Positions 62,454 to 64,000 of a DNA stretch of 64,000 nucleotides are shown here, one piece after another. A program made the translations under genes and the position numbers. Within the stretch, counting starts at the first letter, position 1; the number at the start of each line of letters is the position of its first letter. The notes under the pieces were generated by a model. That model searched no databases, was not told where the DNA came from, and saw only the letters and a program-made list of their open reading frames with translations. Source of the DNA: Enhygromyxa salina (GTDB lineage Bacteria > Myxococcota_A > Polyangia > Nannocystales > Nannocystaceae); assembly GCF_000737335.2 (NCBI RefSeq), contig NZ_JMCC02000066.1, positions 54,734-118,733 on the forward strand, read 5' to 3'.

Positions 62454-63413
62454 ATGACGATCTCGATGACGAACCCGACTCCGACGTCGACGACGTCGAC
62501 TCCGATGACGACGGCGATCCGAGCGCTCGCGGCTGGCGTCGTCTCGCTGGCGCTGGCGCTGGCTCCGATCGGGGCCCACGCCGCGCCAGCGGGGGGCGAC
62601 GAAGACGAGCTCGCAGAGGATCCGTCGGCCCAAGCGCTAGACGAGGCCCGGCAGCTGTTCGACGCTGGCGTCACCCGCTACTCCGCCGCCGAGTACGGCG
62701 AGGCCGTGAGCTTCTGGCTCGAGGCCTACGATCTGATCCCGCCCAGCTACGAGAACCGCCAGATCAAGGCCGAGCTCATCTACAACGTCGCCCGCGCGCA
62801 GCAAAAATGGTTCGAGATCGACAAGGACGTGCAGCACCTGCGTCAGTCGAGGGAGATTCTGCGCCGCTACCTCGGTGAGGTCGATGAGCTCTACGGTGAC
62901 CAGGCCGTGATCGAGCGCGAGAAGATCGACGAACAGATCGCCGAGATCGACGAGCAGATCGCGGCGTGGGAGGCCGAGCAAGCCCGCCGCGAAGCCGAGC
63001 TCGCGGAGCGCATGCGGCCCAAGTTCGACGAGGAAGCCGACGCCCGCGAGGCCCGGCGCAACAAGGCGATGATCGGCGCGGGGGCGGGTCTGACCGCGCT
63101 CGGGTTTGGCGGCGTGGGGCTGCTCGTCACGGGGATCGTGCTTGCTGGCGGGGCGCAGGCGCGGGTCGGCGAGCTTCCGCTCGAGGCCGACATCTTGGCG
63201 CGCGAGGCTGCGATCTCGCGGGGCGAGACCGGCAACGCGTTGATGATCACCGGGTCGCTGGTGGCGGGGGTGTTCCTGGCGGCGGGGCTTCCGTTGCTCG
63301 CGGTTGGGGGGGCGGCGGAGAAGAAGCGGAAGGCTCGGCGTGCGGAGTTGAGTGGGATCGGGGTTGGGGTTTTTCGAGGGGGACTGGGGGTGTCTTTGGG
63401 GGGGCGGTTTTGA
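62454..63413 (+). CDS. Exported TPR-like protein with two C-terminal membrane segments
   Basis: A 319-residue protein. A Thr/Pro-rich start (NPTPTSTTSTPMTTA) leads to a signal peptide cleaved after GAHAA; the true start could be the ATG at 62505 (MTTAIRAL). Residues 55-150 contain TPR-like helices (ARQLFDAGVTRYSAAEYGEA, then AELIYNVARAQQKWFE), followed by a coiled coil (IDEQIAEIDEQIAAWEAEQA). Two hydrophobic segments (ALGFGGVGLLVTGIVLAGG and ITGSLVAGVFLAAGLPLLAV) are near the end, which is glycine-rich. This layout is common in myxobacterial envelope proteins of unknown role. Confidence 0.7.
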   Translation: MTISMTNPTPTSTTSTPMTTAIRALAAGVVSLALALAPIGAHAAPAGGDEDELAEDPSAQALDEARQLFDAGVTRYSAAEYGEAVSFWLEAYDLIPPSYENRQIKAELIYNVARAQQKWFEIDKDVQHLRQSREILRRYLGEVDELYGDQAVIEREKIDEQIAEIDEQIAAWEAEQARREAELAERMRPKFDEEADAREARRNKAMIGAGAGLTALGFGGVGLLVTGIVLAGGAQARVGELPLEADILAREAAISRGETGNALMITGSLVAGVFLAAGLPLLAVGGAAEKKRKARRAELSGIGVGVFRGGLGVSLGGRF

Positions 63414-63420
63414 GGGGTTT

Positions 63421-64000
63421 TGGGTGGTTGTTTGGTGGGGGATTTCGTGCCGGTGGGGACCGCGCCCGGGCTGCAGCCGACCTCAACTCGGCTAGGTCTA
63501 CTTCAGTCTCGTGACCCCGCTTCCTCTCGTCTCGCCTCACTGGCCCGACCGCGCTTCTCTTCGCTAATCTCCACGTGCGTAGATACGCCGGGTTGAGGTC
63601 GGCTGCGGCCTTTGGGCGCTTGGCTGGGTTCGGGCGGTTTCTCCGATCTGGACACGCGGAGAGGGTTCCGTCCCCCGTGTGGGTTGGGCGTGGCGTGGTG
63701 CGGGGGTCTGCGAGCTTTTTGGAGGGTTGGGTGGTTGTTTGGTGGGGGTTTTCGTGCCGGTGGGGACCGCGCCCGGGCTGCAGCCGACCTCAACTCGGCT
63801 AGGTCTACTTCAGTCTCGTGACCCCGCTTCCTCTCGTCTCGCCTCACTGGCCCGACCGCGCTTCTCTTCGCTAATCTCCACGTGCGTAGATACGCCGGGT
63901 TGAGGTCGGCTGCGGCCTTTGGGCGCTTGGCTGGGTTCGGGCGGTTTCTCCGATCTGGACACGCGGAGAGGGTTCCGTCCCCCGTGTGGGTTGGGCGTGG
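63421..64000 (+). repeat. 307-bp tandem repeat, at least 1.9 copies, running off the window
   Basis: 63421-63727 is repeated from 63728 to the window end with, as far as I can see, a single difference near 63441 (A versus T). Each copy contains a long inverted repeat: GCAGCCGACCTCAACTCGGC (63473-63492) pairs with 63587-63606 with one mismatch, enclosing about 94 bases. In copy two these arms are at 63780-63799 and 63894-63913. No believable gene is present, so the unit may be a structured RNA, a MITE-like element or a satellite. The array continues beyond 64000. Confidence 0.92.

Noticed and set aside
63247..63847. Repeated minus-strand frames (97 and 114 codons) in the 307-bp array
   Set aside because: They begin identically only because the DNA is duplicated. 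The translation is Pro/Arg/Ala low complexity and diverges where the repeat copies end.

Overview
The window is high-GC DNA with long, mostly well-packed genes, many secreted lipoproteins, Hanks-type Ser/Thr kinases, a mevalonate (not MEP) isoprenoid pathway and squalene-forming enzymes. This combination suggests a myxobacterium, probably of the Nannocystineae type (Nannocystis, Plesiocystis, Enhygromyxa); that placement is inference from gene content only. I see no phage, IS transposase, CRISPR array, rRNA or replication origin.

Layout. 1-3.1 kb: a loosely packed stretch with an unrecognised acidic-tailed protein, a staphylococcal-nuclease-type protein, two small envelope genes and an A+T-richer gap. 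3.1-4.3 kb: a YcaQ-type DNA glycosylase. 4.4-9.2 kb: a large lipoprotein divergent from an outer-membrane barrel plus 13-haem cytochrome pair. 9.5-16.6 kb: a cupin, a Ca-binding-repeat lipoprotein, lepA-lepB (lepB carries a very large insertion) and a Cys-motif membrane protein. 16.6-22 kb: tRNA-Arg, a 75-bp repeat array, a membrane protein, an MlaC-like protein, a retropepsin-like lipoprotein, two inverted copies of a second repeat family, and YqgE/AlgH. 22-25.4 kb: a canonical receptor-like kinase divergent from a degenerate kinase with an FHA-like tail. 25.4-29 kb: tRNA-Leu with a strong terminator, a 14-bp tandem array, two envelope proteins and an isoaspartyl peptidase. 29-36 kb: a leftward phoH-tldD-HD-GYP-ybeY cluster, then mazG. 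36-44 kb: an AMIN-like protein, folC and accD leftward; purM and an FAD oxidoreductase rightward; a YgfZ-like protein. 44-53.6 kb: a TolC-like protein, a three-lipoprotein operon, a DsbD-like protein, a glutaredoxin lipoprotein and GluQRS. 53.7-61.1 kb: one compact operon, IPP isomerase type 2, mevalonate kinase, mevalonate-diphosphate decarboxylase, a phosphomevalonate kinase/HMG-CoA reductase fusion, then HpnC- and HpnD-like squalene synthases. 61.1-64 kb: an FG-GAP lipoprotein, a TPR-like envelope protein, and a 307-bp tandem repeat that runs off the window.

How the genes work together. The 53.7-61.1 kb operon would take HMG-CoA to IPP/DMAPP and then to squalene-type C30 precursors. HMG-CoA synthase, farnesyl-PP synthase and HpnE are not in the window. 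The most unusual items are the PMK-HMGR fusion, the signal peptidase I interrupted by about 460 residues containing three cysteine-bearing repeats, and an intergenic repeat family carrying a GGGCGAG/CTCGCCC hairpin that recurs at eight loci, always between genes, and at one locus supplies the only visible start codon of a gene.
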